From JADHUC01 sp964617665 (GTDB lineage Bacteria > Planctomycetota > Planctomycetia > Pirellulales > Pirellulaceae): DNA of 14,292 nucleotides. How positions within the stretch are numbered: position 1 is the stretch's first letter; each line of letters starts with the position of its first letter. The notes below the pieces were generated by a model that was not told where the DNA came from, did not search any database, and saw only the letters and a program-made list of their open reading frames with translations. Below are positions 13,343-14,292 of the stretch, piece after piece. Where the stretch lies: NCBI GenBank assembly GCA_964617665.1, contig CAZUAH010000353.1, positions 1 through 14,292 of the forward strand. Reading direction: 5' to 3'. Position numbers and translations under genes: made by a program.

Positions 13343-14292
13343 TCATCCTCCATGGGGATTGTGAATGTGAGTTTTGAGATTTGGTTGAACGTCGATCATA
13401 TCGATAAGCCTGGATTCCAGCATACGTAGGCTGTTTTCCATTCTGCGCAGTTCGTATTCGAACGAATCGGAAGCAGGCGGCGAGACGGAACCGCCATCGA
13501 TCAGTTCGGCTCCCGGTGGCTGTGCGACTTGTGTTACCAGCAAATCGAAGGACGCTCGAAGTTCCTTTAGTGACGAATTCCAAACCAGAGATTCTTCGTC
13601 TAAACCAGCCCCCTCGGAATCCGTTGGTTGCGGCAGACTTGACGGAGCCGGTTCCGGCGGAATCGGGTCTGTTGGCAATTGTGGCGGCACAGAGTACCGA
13701 TCGAAAGTCGCGGGAGAGGCGTCGTCGCGCGGTGGCGCCGTGGGCGACTCCTCGGTAAGCGCCAGAGCGGCCCCATACAGATGTGAATCAACCTCGGTTT
13801 CAGCGGTTGCGGGAACAACTGTAGATCGTTCGCCCCATTTGCCCCCAGAGTCTTCGTCGGCAGCAGATTCGGTATCGGGAAGGGGAATAGAGCGGTTGGC
13901 GAACGGTGTCGAGATCACCTTCGCTCGATCCGTCGCGATGGGCCCGGGCTCTGCCGGTTGATCGACCGCCACTGGCTCCGTTCGCATAAGGTAGGCGCCA
14001 AACCCTACACCAAGACCCGCCAGCAACAGGATCACGAACGTCCACGACGCGTAACGAGACCCACCATGGCCGTTGCTTGATTCCACTGCGGTGCCAACGG
14101 CTACAACTGGAGCGTTGTCCAATTCTACTTCGCGAATATCACTATCCGGCGCCGTCGAGGCCGCCAGAAGTTGCAGACAATGCGTTCGCACAGATTCCGC
14201 GTCAGCAAATCGATCTGCCGCTGATTTGTTCAACAGTCGGTCCACCAGATCGGCGACAGCAGTCGGGACGCTGGGATTCACTTCGCGCACCG
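13343..14292 (-). CDS. Membrane Ser/Thr protein kinase, C-terminal part (cut by window edge)
   Basis: The visible 317 residues begin PVREVNPSVPTAVADLVDRL followed by LNKSAADRFADAESV, the usual end of a bacterial Hanks-type kinase C-lobe in planctomycetes. The ATP-binding and catalytic loops lie beyond the window. A single membrane segment (WTFVILLLAGLGVGFGAYLM, about 83-102 of the visible part) follows a 45-residue linker. About 210 residues then lie outside the cytoplasm: low-complexity, Pro/Ser/Asp-rich, ending in a short amphipathic helix (FEYELRRMENSLRMLESRL). No PASTA, WD40 or other sensor repeat is seen, so the outer part may be a tether or partner-binding tail. Its stop lies seven bases before the next gene's start. 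The kinase call rests on a short conserved piece but is convincing with the membrane-segment layout. Confidence 0.8.
   Translation of the reverse strand, partial: VREVNPSVPTAVADLVDRLLNKSAADRFADAESVRTHCLQLLAASTAPDSDIREVELDNAPVVAVGTAVESSNGHGGSRYASWTFVILLLAGLGVGFGAYLMRTEPVAVDQPAEPGPIATDRAKVISTPFANRSIPLPDTESAADEDSGGKWGERSTVVPATAETEVDSHLYGAALALTEESPTAPPRDDASPATFDRYSVPPQLPTDPIPPEPAPSSLPQPTDSEGAGLDEESLVWNSSLKELRASFDLLVTQVAQPPGAELIDGGSVSPPASDSFEYELRRMENSLRMLESRLIDMIDVQPNLKTHIHNPHGG
13346..13351 (-). promoter_or_regulatory. Ribosome binding site inside the kinase's last codons
   Basis: GGAGGA, which encodes the two final Gly residues of the kinase, lies 10 bases ahead of the ATG at 13335. This placement decides the start of the secreted coiled-coil protein and suggests translational coupling with the kinase. 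Confidence 0.6.

Overview
The window reads as chromosomal DNA of a planctomycete, probably close to the Pirellulales. No 16S or other marker is visible, so this rests on gene content: a hydrazine-synthase-alpha-like cytochrome fused to an FGE/SUMF1 domain, a Tat-exported Gfo/Idh/MocA oxidoreductase, the C-terminal end of a membrane Ser/Thr protein kinase with the RPVRE-NP type lobe end, a CsrA-like protein, and imperfect inverted repeats of the kind often mis-translated as GRGSCRAE...GSAGASPS in these genomes. Codon use is GC-rich throughout, and no phage, transposase or CRISPR is visible.

Layout, left to right. Bases 1-350 hold the 5' part of hisF (minus strand). After a 387-base gap with one inverted-repeat element comes the largest gene (4220 to 738, minus): signal peptide, beta-propeller, two CxxCH cytochrome c motifs and a C-terminal FGE-like domain. 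Upstream on the same strand are an EamA-type transporter, a URO-D-like protein and a DUF5343-like protein (7345 to 4355), closely spaced and possibly one transcript. A 447-base divergent spacer (7346-7792) carries five copies of a TTATGCA-cored motif and leads on the plus strand to a small CsrA-like protein (7793-8023). This converges with a minus-strand exported DUF4177-like protein (8315 to 8031), which lies downstream of the Tat-exported oxidoreductase (9767 to 8424).

The right third holds an OmpH/Skp-like periplasmic chaperone (10686 to 10048), a long non-coding stretch with three different inverted-repeat elements (10842-11443), a LURP-one-related protein (12041 to 11556), a second copy of the hairpin family seen near 651-717, a secreted coiled-coil protein (13335 to 12412), and the end of the kinase (14292 to 13343), whose last codons supply the ribosome binding site of the secreted-protein gene.

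Nearly everything except the CsrA-like gene is on the minus strand. Many products are exported or membrane-bound (cytochrome fusion, oxidoreductase, OmpH-like, DUF4177-like, coiled-coil protein, kinase, transporter). I do not see one demonstrably new multi-gene system. The best leads are the cytochrome/FGE fusion, the motif cluster in front of the CsrA-like and DUF5343-like genes, and the repeats placed just past stop codons.
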